A stretch of 14,037 nt of DNA from an uncultured Prevotella sp. (GTDB lineage: Bacteria > Bacteroidota > Bacteroidia > Bacteroidales > Bacteroidaceae), in assembly GCA_905198745.1 (NCBI GenBank), contig CAJKDU010000053.1:1-14037 (forward strand), written 5' to 3'. Positions 1 to 6,585 of this stretch are shown one piece after another (the stretch's first letter is position 1; each line of letters opens with the position of its first letter). The notes below the pieces were generated by a model. The model was not told where the DNA came from. It saw nothing but the letters and a program-made list of their open reading frames with translations, and did no database searches. Both the position numbers and the translations under genes were made by a program.

Positions 1-18
1 GGCTGCACTTAGAGAGTA

Positions 19-67
19 TGCTCAAACGGCTTGAATTCTAAATCCGAAACTTGAGCACATTATTTTT
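19..67 (+). terminator. Possible terminator of a gene lying left of the window
   Basis: TGCTCAA (19-25) can pair with TTGAGCA (51-57). An inner CGG/CCG pair (27-29 with 44-46) extends the stem across a small internal loop. The run CATTATTTTT follows. The stem is imperfect and the T-tract is interrupted, so this is only a plausible intrinsic terminator for rightward transcription. Confidence 0.3.
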
Positions 68-267
68 GATAAAATGCCACTTTAAGTGTTAATTGTGAAT
101 ATTTATCCGTTTTTCCATGCTTTCCCTGTACCTTTCAAGATGTTTTCAACAAGTCTCTTTGTCGACTATTTGTACTGGCTTGTCTTTCTGCGGGTAGTTG
201 ATGAGTACAGCCTGTGAATGTAGGTGAGAAATAAGGCAAACATCTTAATAAATTGAAGAATTCTTCG

Positions 268-275
268 TATATTTG
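268..275 (+). promoter_or_regulatory. Bacteroidetes -7 box for the DUF6078-like gene
   Basis: TATATTTG matches the Bacteroidetes consensus TAnnTTTG exactly and lies 36 bases before the ATG at 312, implying a leader of about 30 bases. No clear TTTG was found at the usual 19-21 base spacing upstream, so the -33 element is weak or absent. Confidence 0.55.
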
Positions 276-311
276 TAGCGTGTTTTTAAATCTGTCAAAA
301 AGTATAGTCGT

Positions 312-746
312 ATGAAGAAATTGAAGAATGTGGTTATACCCAACCGGTATGTGGTTTGTTCCCTGGCTGAGTGTCCTTTGGCCAAAACTTGTCTGCGCCA
401 ATTGGCCTATGCATTGTTGCTCGACGATGAGGACGAGCGTTGTCTTTCTATGCTGAAACCTCGGTTCTGCAGTCGCAACGAAGATTGCGAGTACTATCGT
501 GGCAGTATCCCTGTGAAGTTTGCTCGAGGTTTTACCAACTTTCAGCGGAGAATGTATCCGCAGCAATATCAGACTTTCATGAAGCGCCTCATTGCTCTGT
601 TCGGCAGAAATTCTTATTTTGTGCGCAGAAGAGGTGAGTGTCTGATTCCACCAGAGGAACAACGCGTAATTCTTGAAACGCTCAGACAAGTGGGAGTGAC
701 AGAGAACTTGGCGTTCGACGCCTATGAAGAAATGCTTTACTGGTAG
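312..746 (+). CDS. DUF6078-like Cys-rich protein of unknown function
   Basis: This 144-residue protein resembles the DUF6078 family, known mainly from Bacteroidales and without an assigned function. Cysteines cluster at residues 16, 21, 27, 44, 53 and 59, including C16-x4-C21-P-x4-C27-L-R and C53-x5-C59, a spacing that could bind a metal ion. The C-terminal half carries a basic segment with FGRNSYFVRRRGECLIPPEEQ (about residues 97-117), then a short helical end. There is no signal peptide or membrane segment, so it is probably cytoplasmic. The ATG at 312 follows an A-rich leader and lies a normal distance from the -7 box at 268-275. It appears monocistronic: the next gene is on the opposite strand. 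Family assignment is from memory of the motif pattern; the metal-binding idea is inference. Confidence 0.75.
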   Translation: MKKLKNVVIPNRYVVCSLAECPLAKTCLRQLAYALLLDDEDERCLSMLKPRFCSRNEDCEYYRGSIPVKFARGFTNFQRRMYPQQYQTFMKRLIALFGRNSYFVRRRGECLIPPEEQRVILETLRQVGVTENLAFDAYEEMLYW

Positions 747-1042
747 GTTTCATTTGAGTATATCGGCCGTATACTGCAGTACTATAGCACAAGTACTCCA
801 GTACTTTGGCAGAGATACTACCGCGTACAGCCCGACTTCTCATTCTGTAGTCTTGTGAGGGGATTACGTAAAAGTAGGTTATCAAGTAAGAGGGTGTGGT
901 GGACAGAACTTTTGATGTATCGTTATGTCCACATGAAATAGCTATTGGATTCCTGATAGCTCTGCCGTTGAAGTGTGTTCTTTGACTGATGAAGATATGT
1001 TCCCTTAATGTGGGGGATGCAGACATTGTCTTCTTGTCAAGG
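747..1042. other. Palindrome-rich non-coding gap between convergent genes
   Basis: These 296 bases separate the convergent DUF6078-like and carbonic anhydrase genes. The region starts with a near-perfect palindrome at 757-775 (AGTATA, T, CGGCCG, TATACT). Three AGTACT hexamers follow at 778-783, 792-797 and 800-805. Further on are AGCTAT/ATAGCT arms around 943-964. The minus-strand frame 682-1026 is open, but its last 65 bases run antisense through the end of the DUF6078-like gene and its product shows no recognisable domain. The region may carry transcription-stopping structures or a dispersed repeat. Confidence 0.4.
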
Positions 1043-1588
1043 TCATTTCACTTCTGTGAGTTCGCCCGTCACGGAGTCGATGATGTAGCCGTGGAGGTTA
1101 ATGCCTTGTGGCACGAGGGGATGGCGGCGAATGGTCTGTACGGTTTTGCGCACGGAATCCTCGGTGTCGTGGAACCCTTCAAGCCAGTGGTCGAGATTGA
1201 TGCCGCAGAGCTCAATGGTGTCGAGCACGTCTTGACGGATGCCGCGCTCGAGCATGAGGGATTTCATCTCACTTCCGTTCATGTGGCAGGCACCGCAATT
1301 GGAATGGGCGATGACCATTATTTCTTCCACCCCCAACTCGTATATGGCCACAAGCAGGCTGCGCATGGCTGAGTCGAATGGGTTGATGACAAGTCCGCCG
1401 GCATTCTTGATAATCTTGGCGTCGCCGTTTTTCAGTCCCAGCGCCGCAGGCAGTAGCTCCGTGAGACGGGTGTCCATGCATGAGAGAATGGCGAGCCGTT
1501 TGTCGGGATACTTGCTGGTAAGATATTTTTCGTATTCCTTGTTGGCGACAAAACTCTTGTTGTGACGGATGATTTCTTCTATAATCAT
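1043..1588 (-). CDS. Beta-class carbonic anhydrase
   Basis: This 181-residue cytoplasmic zinc enzyme should interconvert CO2 and bicarbonate. The beta-class signature is complete: C37-M-D39-T-R41 supplies one zinc ligand and the Asp/Arg dyad, and H95-S-N-C98-G supplies the other two ligands. The short length and the C-terminal region with its P-L-V-P segment and G-Y-I-I-D-S-V-T-G-E-L fit the compact YtiB-like bacterial subgroup. The ATG at 1588 follows an A-rich leader (AAAAACAAGC). The gene lies 54 bases downstream of the HD-MsrA fusion on the same strand with no clear promoter between them, so the two are probably co-transcribed. The leader contains the palindrome GTTTGCAAAC (1612-1621). 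Function is confident; the physiological role (supplying bicarbonate for carboxylations or adapting to CO2 levels) is inference. Confidence 0.93.
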   Translation of the reverse strand: MIIEEIIRHNKSFVANKEYEKYLTSKYPDKRLAILSCMDTRLTELLPAALGLKNGDAKIIKNAGGLVINPFDSAMRSLLVAIYELGVEEIMVIAHSNCGACHMNGSEMKSLMLERGIRQDVLDTIELCGINLDHWLEGFHDTEDSVRKTVQTIRRHPLVPQGINLHGYIIDSVTGELTEVK

Positions 1589-1642
1589 ATTGCTTGTTTT
1601 TATGGTAAACTGTTTGCAAACTTCCCTGCAACAGACTGAAGT

Positions 1643-2581
1643 TTAGAATTTCTTGACCCTGATGTGGCAGTAGGGCTCACCGCCTGTATTGTCATAGTAG
1701 TGTTGGTGGTATGCTTCGCCGATATAGAATTCTTTGGCTGGGAGAATCGCTGTGTTCACTTCGTAGCCTTTGTCGCGTAGCAATTGCACTACTTTCTCTG
1801 CTGTCAGTCGCTGAGACTCGTTGCGATAGAAAATGCAACTGCGGTATTGTGGTCCTATGTCGGGCCCCACACCGTCTGTCTGTGCAGGATCATGAATCTC
1901 GAAGAACAGTTTGCACAGGTCTTCGTAGGTTGCTTCCTCGGCATGAAACTCTACCACAACGGCTTCCACATGATGTGTCTTGTGGCTGCGCACGTCTTCG
2001 TATGAAGGGCATGGCTCCGTTCCACCTGTGTAGCCTGCCAGTGTGCGGACCACTCCTTGTTGCCGGGCAAACTGATGTTGGGTGCCCCAGAAGCATCCGC
2101 AGGCAAAGACGGCCACTTCTAGTGATGGGTCGTCGGGCGTTTTATAAAGAATTGTCTGCGATCGTTCCTTGATGGCTTTTTCAATCATGCCGAGAGCCTT
2201 GCCGTGTTTGGCCTGCAAGTCTGGATAAGCCTTGCCTCGCTCGTAGTTGTGCTTCAGGTCGTTGTATTTCACCTGTAAGGCAATGGGATTGTAGGAGTCG
2301 ATGATGGCTTGCACATAGTCAAAGTAGTCAGTGCCTTTAGGGTGGGTCAGCAGGCGCAAGGCATTGACCACTCCGGTTGGAATGTTTTCCCTTAGGAGGT
2401 CATCGAATGTGTAGTCGCTGTCCTCCACCACATCGTGCAGAAATCCGGCTATCTTTTCCTCATCTGTATGCCCCATTAGTCCTACGGTGAGTGGATGGAG
2501 TATGACGGGATGCCCGTCGCGGTCAAGTTGTCCGGCATGTGCCGAGACGGCAATGCGCAGTGCTGTGTCTATTGCGTTCAT
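1643..2581 (-). CDS. msrA: HD-domain hydrolase fused to peptide methionine sulfoxide reductase MsrA
   Basis: A 312-residue fusion. Residues 1 to about 145 form an HD_4-type domain like the hydrolase half of RelA/SpoT, with metal-binding pattern H29, H49-D50 and D108 in K-Y-N-D-L-K-H-N; family members remove pyrophosphate from (p)ppGpp or related nucleotides. Residues 155-312 are MsrA, which reduces methionine S-sulfoxide in proteins. Its catalytic cysteine is C163 in G-C-F-W-G, and C305 near the end is a likely resolving cysteine. MsrA alone is usually about 160-210 residues, so the N-terminal half is a true extra domain. A TTG 42 bases upstream (2621-2623) is in frame but lies inside the -7 box, so the ATG at 2581, preceded by ACAATAAG, is chosen. 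It is first in a unit with carbonic anhydrase. Whether the HD half is active on ppGpp is unknown. Confidence 0.9.
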   Translation of the reverse strand: MNAIDTALRIAVSAHAGQLDRDGHPVILHPLTVGLMGHTDEEKIAGFLHDVVEDSDYTFDDLLRENIPTGVVNALRLLTHPKGTDYFDYVQAIIDSYNPIALQVKYNDLKHNYERGKAYPDLQAKHGKALGMIEKAIKERSQTILYKTPDDPSLEVAVFACGCFWGTQHQFARQQGVVRTLAGYTGGTEPCPSYEDVRSHKTHHVEAVVVEFHAEEATYEDLCKLFFEIHDPAQTDGVGPDIGPQYRSCIFYRNESQRLTAEKVVQLLRDKGYEVNTAILPAKEFYIGEAYHQHYYDNTGGEPYCHIRVKKF

Positions 2582-2620
2582 CTTATTGTCTGTGAATTGG
2601 GTATTTGTATGTTTGCCTTG

Positions 2621-2628
2621 CAAAGGTA
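2621..2628 (-). promoter_or_regulatory. Bacteroidetes -7 box for the HD-MsrA / carbonic anhydrase unit
   Basis: On the minus strand this reads TACCTTTG, an exact TAnnTTTG match. It predicts a transcript start near 2617 and a leader of about 36 bases before the ATG at 2581. No good TTTG is seen at the -33 position. The box contains the TTG that would otherwise be the upstream start codon. Confidence 0.65.
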
Positions 2629-2656
2629 GTGTTTATGAACGAATAAGTGTGGTTTT

Positions 2657-2706
2657 CGCCTGTTTTATTTTTGTTTATTTGTTTGTGTTGGCTAAGAAAA
2701 CAGGCG
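2657..2706. repeat. Perfect 10-bp inverted repeat in the divergent promoter region
   Basis: CGCCTGTTTT (2657-2666) is the exact reverse complement of AAAACAGGCG (2697-2706), with 30 AT-rich bases between. It lies just behind the HD-MsrA promoter. The wide spacing fits a paired operator better than a terminator hairpin. Confidence 0.6.
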
Positions 2707-2708
2707 TT

Positions 2709-2742
2709 TGTCACACTTTTACAGGGAGAAAAAAGTGTGACA
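2709..2742. promoter_or_regulatory. Perfect 12-bp inverted repeat, operator-like
   Basis: TGTCACACTTTT (2709-2720) and AAAAGTGTGACA (2731-2742) are exact reverse complements around a 10-base centre. The right arm ends 6 bases before the TTG of the putative -33 box (2749-2751) of the small-gene promoter. A related half-site AAGTGTGG sits at 2645-2652 on the HD-MsrA side. Position and symmetry suggest a binding site for a dimeric regulator of one or both divergent genes. A hairpin with terminator function is less likely, because no gene ends just upstream on the plus strand. Confidence 0.5.
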
Positions 2743-2748
2743 GAGTGC

Positions 2749-2777
2749 TTGGGTTTGCCGGAAAAGCATTACATTTG
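2749..2777 (+). promoter_or_regulatory. Promoter of the 77-residue acidic protein gene
   Basis: TTG at 2749-2751, 18 bases of spacer, and TACATTTG at 2770-2777 form a near-ideal Bacteroidetes promoter. The predicted start near 2781 gives a leader of about 27 bases to the ATG at 2808. Confidence 0.65.
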
Positions 2778-2807
2778 CATCGCGATATAAAAGAGAACAA
2801 CAAGAAC

Positions 2808-3041
2808 ATGAAGAAAAGCATCTTGATAGAAGACACTACTGTCGAGGAGAGAATAGAGATAGTGAAAGCTTCGCTCAATTTTGGCGATGGCGAGTGTGAA
2901 GGCGTTGACATGGAAGACATGTATGACGACTACATCTTCGGGCGGCGTGAACTGATGGACATCAATCGGGAGTTCAGCCAAAAGCATGCCGGTGAGGTGA
3001 AATCGGGTGACCGTGAACGCTCTTCGTCTTGCATGAAGTGA
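2808..3041 (+). CDS. Small acidic protein of unknown function
   Basis: This 77-residue protein is not assigned to a family here. The first 55 residues are acidic and probably helical, with a dense acidic patch D34-M-E-D-M-Y-D-D-Y (34-42) followed by I-F-G-R-R-E-L (43-49). The last 20 residues are polar and basic, with a Ser-rich end. There is no signal peptide or membrane segment. The ATG at 2808 is preceded by an A-rich leader (AACAACAAGAAC) and by a well-placed promoter at 2749-2777. Reading further upstream in the same frame would cross that promoter, so the short form is preferred. The gene stands alone, divergent from the HD-MsrA unit across a region with two inverted repeats. The acidic, compact form would suit a protein-binding partner or adaptor, but that is speculation. 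Confidence 0.75.
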   Translation: MKKSILIEDTTVEERIEIVKASLNFGDGECEGVDMEDMYDDYIFGRRELMDINREFSQKHAGEVKSGDRERSSSCMK

Positions 3042-3128
3042 GGACAATGGCAGGTTTGGTCGGCTGCTATGCAACTGATGGCTGAAGGTGATGGGGCCAA
3101 GAGGCTGCTTGCTTTCCGCTTGGCGTAG

Positions 3129-3170
3129 TGACGGTCAATCTGTTCGTATATTGTTCTTGACCGTCAATTT
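3129..3170 (+). terminator. Hairpin between convergent genes, possible terminator
   Basis: TGACGGTCAA (3129-3138) and TTGACCGTCA (3157-3166) are perfect 10-bp inverted arms with an 18-base loop, 88 bases after the small gene's stop. Only ATTT follows on the plus strand and no T-run follows on the minus strand. It may stop transcription from the small gene, or act as a protein-binding site. The rest of the 216-base gap (3042-3257) shows nothing else. Confidence 0.4.
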
Positions 3171-3257
3171 CTCCATCACTATAGTTGCACAACCAGCACG
3201 TTCTTTGTTTCTATAATCAAAGGAACTACCGGTCTAAAGTTTATAGAATCTACACCA

Positions 3258-4028
3258 TCATAAACCATCGGGCTTTCTTGGATATACGAATTGACCATGC
3301 TTTAGGGTGTGTTTGCCATATTGTATGGCAAACTGTGGGCAGCGGTGCAGGCATTTCAGACATAGCGTGCATTTCTCTGTTATCCAGACCGGATAGCCGT
3401 TGCTAATCTCTATTGCCTGTTCCGGACATTGGCGAGCGCATTTGCTGCAGCCAATACACCGGTCTTTCATCACATGGAAGTGTTTCGTCTTGCGTTGGTT
3501 CTCGTAGGTAAGATAATACCAGTGAGCCAGCCAATGGTGGAGTCGCAGATAATCGAAGTTGCCGCCCTGTCGGGTCACAACCATCTCCGTGACTTTTGCT
3601 ATGTCCTTTTCCGCTTTTTCTGTTTTTCTCAAGCACTTCTTGTAATCGGACACGTCAAACAACGGAGTCCATACATCAACCATTCTCACATTATACTTTG
3701 CGTCAAGCCACAAGCCTTTGCTTTTCAGTAATTCTTGCATCATATAATGAGCTTGTCCTGTGGTGGTTCCGAACGTAAGTACATGGTAGATGAAATTCTT
3801 ATGCAAGTCAGTAAAACTTAACTGACTGACAAATCTCACGACAATGTTGGGGAGTCCCCAGAAATAGACAGGCGTGACGAAGCCGATACGCTCTTCTTCA
3901 CACAAGGCAAATGAAAATTTGCCCTTCTTCATGCAGTCTGTTATTGAAATGCAACTTTCGCCTGTAGCCTGCGACAGGCGTCGGGCCACATGCTTGCTGT
4001 TTCCTGTACCTGAGAAATAAAAAATCAT
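3258..4028 (-). CDS. EFR1-family ferredoxin (flavodoxin-like domain plus two 4Fe-4S clusters)
   Basis: A 256-residue cytoplasmic redox protein. The N-terminus opens directly with the FMN-binding loop F5-S-G-T-G-N10-S-K of flavodoxin-like proteins, and the fold continues to about residue 150 (T-P-V-Y-F-W-G-L-P at 52-60). The C-terminal part is a bacterial ferredoxin with two 4Fe-4S motifs: C191-x2-C194-x2-C197-x3-C201-P and C220-x2-C223-x2-C226-x3-C230-P. This order is typical of EFR1-type proteins, which probably pass electrons between flavin and iron-sulfur centres; partners are unknown. It starts at ATG 4028, whose AT-rich leader includes ATCAAGACAAG. It lies 93 bases downstream of tamL on the same strand without a clear TAnnTTTG box between, so read-through from tamL is possible. 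Family call firm, substrate unknown. Confidence 0.9.
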   Translation of the reverse strand: MIFYFSGTGNSKHVARRLSQATGESCISITDCMKKGKFSFALCEEERIGFVTPVYFWGLPNIVVRFVSQLSFTDLHKNFIYHVLTFGTTTGQAHYMMQELLKSKGLWLDAKYNVRMVDVWTPLFDVSDYKKCLRKTEKAEKDIAKVTEMVVTRQGGNFDYLRLHHWLAHWYYLTYENQRKTKHFHVMKDRCIGCSKCARQCPEQAIEISNGYPVWITEKCTLCLKCLHRCPQFAIQYGKHTLKHGQFVYPRKPDGL

Positions 4029-4121
4029 TCTTGTCTTGATTGCTTGTTATAATTGCTGACTCACTGCATACTTCCTTGTTCTTGCGCTTATGGATTTGGG
4101 AATATCCAAAAGGCTTATCCG

Positions 4122-6350
4122 TCAGAAGGGGAGCCCTACGGCAAAGTGAAAGGCGAAGTCGCGACTAAGGTCAGGATGGATGATGGGATAGTGTTCACGC
4201 GAGGTTTCGTAGGCAGGGTTCACCGCCTTCATGCCCATGTCGAATCGCACAAGGAAGTAGTCGAAGTTGAGTCGGATGCCCAGGCCGTAGGCCACAGCTA
4301 TCTGCTTGTAGAATTCGCCCCACTTGAATTGTCCGCCGGGTTGTTCCTCATAGTTGCGTAGAGTCCAAATATTGCCTGCATCTACAAACAGCGCGGCGTT
4401 GAATTTCCAGAAAAGCTTGGTGCGCAGTTCCGCGTTGAGGTCCAGTTTCATGTCGCCTGTCTGGTTAATGAAGTCAATGCGTCCGTCTGTACCGCGAAAA
4501 CGTCCCGGTCCGAGTCCTCTCACGCTCCATCCTCTCACAGAGTTGGCGCCGCCCGAGAAGTAGCGCTTTTCAAAGGGCAACACTGTGCTGTTGCCGTAGG
4601 GATAGGCTATGCCGAAACCGGCATGCAAGGCGAGAGAGTTGCGGTCGTCAATCTTGAGTAACCTGGTATAGTCTATGTCGGCCTTGGCATACTGTGCATA
4701 GGCAATGTTGAAGAGTGTGTGCTGTCCGTTGGCGTTTTTCTTGAAACGGGCACCGCTCGACAAGGCGTTGAGAATGTTGCCCGCTGTCTCCACGCTCGCC
4801 TTGAGAGCGTGGGTGCCGTTGTTGTAGTTCACGCCAAAACCTATTTTCAAAATAAACAGGTTCTCGTAGTTGTAGCGCAGAATGGCGTTTCTGTTCTGTG
4901 TGTCGTCGAGATAGTCTTTCTTAAACGTGGGTGATATCCACGGCATGTAGACATAATTGAGATCGATGAGGTCGAAGTGGTAGGCTGAGTGGTGATGAGG
5001 CTCGCTCCATTTGTACCGCCAGGCTGTGGTAAAGACTCGGCGGTGGAATTCGGGGCGGTTCTGCAAGTTGTAGGCAACTGACAGTTCTGACTGTCCGTTG
5101 CTGTTGCGTGTGAAGCTGCGCGAGAGGAAGGGTGCCATGAACTTGGGAAACTGCAGGCTCGCCTTCACGCCATATTCCTCGTAGTCTTGGTTTTGGTAGC
5201 CCTCCAGGCCGGTGATAGCCTCAAAGGCGGCACGGAGTTCAAGACTGAAGAGTTCGGATCCTCGGAAAATGTTCCGGTTCTGATAGGTGAGTGTGGCAGC
5301 GGCACCCAGGTCACCGGCCGTGTTGGTGCCTTCAGGCTGGAAACTGATGGAGTTTGGCTTGTTGGTGTTCAACTGCACGTCACAGTCGAGTGTGAGACTG
5401 TCGACTTCGCGCAACTGCACGTTGGAGTAGCGCACGGCACCAAGCCTTCCGAAGTTGTTGTAGGTGCGTTGCAGGTCGGTAGCGCTGAAGAGATGACCAG
5501 TCTCTATGCGGCTGTTGTTGTCGAGCACGCTCTGTCTGAGGGGCAGCGAGCCGTCTGCATTGGTGCTGGTGTAGGTCACTCGGCCTATGCGGTAGCGAGG
5601 ATGTTGGTGAGGTGAGTCATTGTTATTGGCCCGGTAGAGATTGATGTGCATCACCAGGTCTACGCCTTTGCTGCCGGCGGTGGAGTCGGCAGAATAGGTG
5701 ATGAAGTCCTTGTTGAAGTGGTAGTAGCCTTGGTCGAGCAAGGTGGCAGTGATGCGCTTACGTTCATCGTCAAGATCGTTGGCGGAAAACTGCTTGCCTT
5801 CCTTCACGTTGCCTTGGGCGAGGTACTGTGGTGTGATGATGGTGGCGATGGTGGAGTCTGCAATGTCATAGCCGATGCTCTTCACGTAGAAAGGCTTGCG
5901 TGGATGTAGGGTGTAGATGGCTGTGAGCTTTTTGCCTTTTACGCGCGTGTCTATCGTGACCGACGACTGCATGTAGCCCATATTCTTCATAGCCATCAGC
6001 AGGTCGTCGGCAGAGCGTTGGGCCTGTACCGTGTCATAGATGACGGGCTCCTCGCCAATGCGCTTAAGTGTGCGATTGATCCATCGTGTCGAGTCTTTCC
6101 CGGCGAAGGCATATGTGACCATCGGAATCTTGAACAGACTGAACCAACGTGAGTTGGCACGCTGACGGATAAGGGCTTCGAACTGGTGAGGATTAAACTG
6201 CTTATCGTCCGAGCGTATCTCCACCTTGTCGAGCAGATATTTGCGTTCGGGTATGAGCTTGCTTGTGGAGCAAGCTCCAAGGATGATGACTGCCAAGGCC
6301 ATCATGAGTAGTAGAGAAAATATGCGGATTGTGCGGCGTTGCATGTTCAT
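4122..6350 (-). CDS. tamL: TamL-like Omp85-family outer-membrane lipoprotein
   Basis: A large Omp85 protein, 742 residues from the ATG at 6350 or 740 from the ATG at 6344. The N-terminus is a lipoprotein signal: basic residues, a hydrophobic stretch, then L-G-A-C with the lipidated Cys at residue 27. POTRA-like segments follow up to about residue 320, then a 16-strand-type barrel. The conserved Omp85 loop-6 motif appears as G-G-A-N-S-V-R-G-W near residue 600, and the chain ends in an aromatic residue (L-P-F). A lipidated TamA homologue is the Bacteroidetes TamL type, thought to help insert outer-membrane proteins with TamB. No tamB is seen in the window. An in-frame TTG at 6357-6359 lies in the -7 box and is rejected as start. 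The downstream neighbour is the EFR1 ferredoxin. The POTRA count is not resolved. Confidence 0.88.
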   Translation of the reverse strand: MNMQRRTIRIFSLLLMMALAVIILGACSTSKLIPERKYLLDKVEIRSDDKQFNPHQFEALIRQRANSRWFSLFKIPMVTYAFAGKDSTRWINRTLKRIGEEPVIYDTVQAQRSADDLLMAMKNMGYMQSSVTIDTRVKGKKLTAIYTLHPRKPFYVKSIGYDIADSTIATIITPQYLAQGNVKEGKQFSANDLDDERKRITATLLDQGYYHFNKDFITYSADSTAGSKGVDLVMHINLYRANNNDSPHQHPRYRIGRVTYTSTNADGSLPLRQSVLDNNSRIETGHLFSATDLQRTYNNFGRLGAVRYSNVQLREVDSLTLDCDVQLNTNKPNSISFQPEGTNTAGDLGAAATLTYQNRNIFRGSELFSLELRAAFEAITGLEGYQNQDYEEYGVKASLQFPKFMAPFLSRSFTRNSNGQSELSVAYNLQNRPEFHRRVFTTAWRYKWSEPHHHSAYHFDLIDLNYVYMPWISPTFKKDYLDDTQNRNAILRYNYENLFILKIGFGVNYNNGTHALKASVETAGNILNALSSGARFKKNANGQHTLFNIAYAQYAKADIDYTRLLKIDDRNSLALHAGFGIAYPYGNSTVLPFEKRYFSGGANSVRGWSVRGLGPGRFRGTDGRIDFINQTGDMKLDLNAELRTKLFWKFNAALFVDAGNIWTLRNYEEQPGGQFKWGEFYKQIAVAYGLGIRLNFDYFLVRFDMGMKAVNPAYETSREHYPIIHPDLSRDFAFHFAVGLPF

Positions 6351-6356
6351 AAAGTG

Positions 6357-6388
6357 CAAAGTTAAAGGTTTTGGTTTGATTGACCAAG
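6357..6388 (-). promoter_or_regulatory. Promoter of tamL with an extremely short leader
   Basis: On the minus strand CTTG (6388-6385), 20 bases of spacer, then TAACTTTG (6364-6357) match the Bacteroidetes promoter pattern. With a start 4-7 bases beyond the box, the transcript would begin around 6350-6353, at or just before the first ATG (6350) and about 6-9 bases before the second (6344). The tamL message may therefore be leaderless or nearly so. Confidence 0.6.
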
Positions 6389-6487
6389 CGTTTCCCGTCT
6401 TTTCTCTTTTGCCGGTGGCTCGACTAAAGAATGGAGCGGCTTGGCGTATTAATTTGCCATAGGTGCAGGATTTTGCGGGTAAATGCC

Positions 6488-6495
6488 TACCTTTG
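6488..6495 (+). promoter_or_regulatory. -7 box upstream of the small helicase-associated-like gene
   Basis: TACCTTTG matches TAnnTTTG exactly. No TTTG is found at the standard spacing; the nearest is TTTTG at 6471-6475, only 12 bases away. The implied leader is about 85 bases and contains two similar stretches, GGCTTTATGC (6516-6525) and GGCTTTCATGC (6530-6540). Confidence 0.5.
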
Positions 6496-6585
6496 CAACT
6501 GGCAGGCTGTGACCGGCTTTATGCAGCAGGCTTTCATGCCGCTCAACTACACAGTATTTTATTACTTAACAAACAGTCAACAATT

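Larger units (their letters stand above)
1..311. other. Intergenic region upstream of the DUF6078-like gene
   Basis: No convincing gene was found in these 311 bases. The region is AT-rich. It holds a possible hairpin at 19-57 followed by a T-rich stretch, a near-match to the -7 box at 129-136 (TACCTTTC), and a perfect TAnnTTTG box at 268-275 that probably serves the next gene. A 25-codon reading frame at 140-217 has no supporting signal. Confidence 0.6.

Noticed and set aside
140..217. 25-codon plus-strand frame near the left edge
   Set aside because: The hydrophobic short peptide has only an imperfect -7 box (TACCTTTC) four bases before the ATG, too close to serve, and no other support.
135..689. 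Minus-strand frame of 184 codons opposite the DUF6078-like gene
   Set aside because: It overlaps the DUF6078-like gene almost entirely. The plus-strand product has the family Cys pattern and a promoter; this one has neither.
682..1026. Minus-strand frame of 114 codons downstream of carbonic anhydrase
   Set aside because: It starts 16 bases after the carbonic anhydrase stop with an A-rich leader, but its product has no recognisable domain, it is rich in S, T, R and Y, and its end runs antisense through the DUF6078-like gene. Kept only as a non-coding region with a note.
1612..1621. Palindrome GTTTGCAAAC ahead of carbonic anhydrase
   Set aside because: It is a short AT-rich palindrome without a second copy or promoter; it may be chance.
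2487..2807. Upstream extension of the 77-residue protein to 184 residues
   Set aside because: The extension would read antisense through the start of the HD-MsrA gene and across both promoters and inverted repeats. The ATG at 2808 has a correct leader.
6463..6585. Upstream extension of the helicase-associated-like protein to 118 residues
   Set aside because: It would begin before the -7 box at 6488-6495, and the added residues are outside the domain pattern.
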